The position numbers and the translations under genes are program-made. Below, piece after piece: positions 4,690 through 5,098 of a stretch of 5,098 nt of DNA. The stretch comes from UBA4716 sp002438865 (GTDB lineage: Bacteria; Bacillota; Clostridia; UBA1381). The stretch covers positions 1 to 5,098 of the forward strand of contig CALERO010000163.1 in the NCBI GenBank assembly GCA_937907325.1, in the 5' to 3' direction. Each line of letters starts with the position of its first letter. Position 1 is the first letter of the stretch. The notes beneath the pieces were generated by a model, which was given only the letters and a program-made list of their open reading frames with translations, had not been told where the DNA came from and did not search any database.

Positions 4690-5098
4690 TTATTCGATAG
4701 CAATTTTGCTTGTTGAATCAAGTTTTTTCTGTTCCTTTTTCGGAAGAACAATGGTCAAGACACCTGATTTATATTTTGCTTTTACATCTTCGGGAGTAAC
4801 ATCGCCGACATAAAAGCTTCTTGTGCAAACGCCTGCATAGCGTTCCTGTCTTAAAACTCTGCCTTTCTTATCTTCTTCGTCCTTGTCAAGACCTTTTTCG
4901 GCACTGATTGTGAGATAACCGTCTTTTACATCAAGGTTAATCTCATCTTTCTTGAAGCCCGGCAAATCAACGGCGATTTCATATGCACCGTCTTTTTCGT
5001 GAATATCGGTTTTCATCAAATTTCTGCCGTGCTTTCCGTACAGCGGATTGTGCGCTCCGAAGAAACCTCCGTCAAAGAAATCATCAAACATATTTTCT
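4690..5098 (-). CDS. Hsp20 family small heat-shock protein (5' end beyond window)
   Basis: ATP-independent chaperone that binds unfolding proteins and holds them for refolding by DnaK/ClpB-type systems. Numbered from the Met at 5091, the alpha-crystallin domain spans about 26-118, with YEIAVDLPGFKKDEI (37-51), GYLTISAEK (58-66), RSFYVGDV (91-98) and the conserved GVLTIVLPK (110-118). The C-terminal IAI (130-132) is the I-x-I oligomerisation motif. The ATG at 5091 is probably internal: the frame stays open to the right edge, giving E-N just before MFDDFF, and related clostridial proteins as I recall them carry a few more residues followed by ENLFDDFF. The bases visible before that ATG show no ribosome binding site. 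The gene is separated from the polyphosphate operon by a hairpin and 0.5 kb and is probably an independent, stress-regulated unit whose promoter lies outside the window. Confidence 0.93.
   Translation of the reverse strand, partial: ENMFDDFFDGGFFGAHNPLYGKHGRNLMKTDIHEKDGAYEIAVDLPGFKKDEINLDVKDGYLTISAEKGLDKDEEDKKGRVLRQERYAGVCTRSFYVGDVTPEDVKAKYKSGVLTIVLPKKEQKKLDSTSKIAIE

Noticed and set aside
4344..4700. Plus-strand 118-codon open frame across the intergenic region
   Set aside because: No ribosome binding site, no domain, and it runs through the hsp20 hairpin and into hsp20 antisense.

Overview
The window looks like a moderately AT-rich chromosomal segment from an anaerobic Firmicute, most likely a gut-type member of class Clostridia. 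The evidence is the clostridial-type Hsp20, the short two-domain Ppx, AGGAGG-type ribosome binding sites, a textbook sigma-A promoter with an extended -10, and a Trp-containing CxxxC membrane iron-sulfur protein. The taxonomic call is inference; there is no rRNA or other marker gene here. Every convincing gene is on the minus strand, so transcription runs from right to left.

Right edge (5098 to about 4640): the 3' part of an Hsp20 small heat-shock protein gene, cut at its 5' end by the window edge, followed by a strong hairpin that is probably its terminator. Next comes about 0.5 kb without a standard gene (4120-4689). It holds a start-less 76-codon open frame that looks like a gene remnant (4656-4426), a stranded Shine-Dalgarno-like sequence, a small inverted repeat, four TTTACA-type direct repeats at helical-turn spacing (4268-4230) resembling a Gram-positive PhoP (Pho) box, and a near-consensus promoter (4209-4181).

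From that promoter a tightly packed operon runs to the left edge: a small DUF4177-like protein (4119-3871), a short exopolyphosphatase Ppx (3874-2951), polyphosphate kinase Ppk1 (3002-873), a 37-codon CPYC mini-ORF (866-753), a glycine-zipper two-helix membrane protein (778-542), and the N-terminal 190 residues of a multi-spanning NapH-like 4Fe-4S membrane protein (570-1, truncated by the window). The junctions are an ATGA overlap, a 52-nt overlap, a 6-nt gap, a 26-nt overlap and a 29-nt overlap. No terminator or promoter is visible between the genes, so co-transcription and translational coupling are likely.

Ppk1 makes polyphosphate from ATP and Ppx hydrolyses it back to phosphate, so the core of the operon is polyphosphate turnover. 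The putative Pho box would place it under phosphate-starvation control. The small proteins on either side of the ppx-ppk core and the membrane iron-sulfur protein have no established role in polyphosphate metabolism. Their tight linkage is the most interesting aspect of the window.
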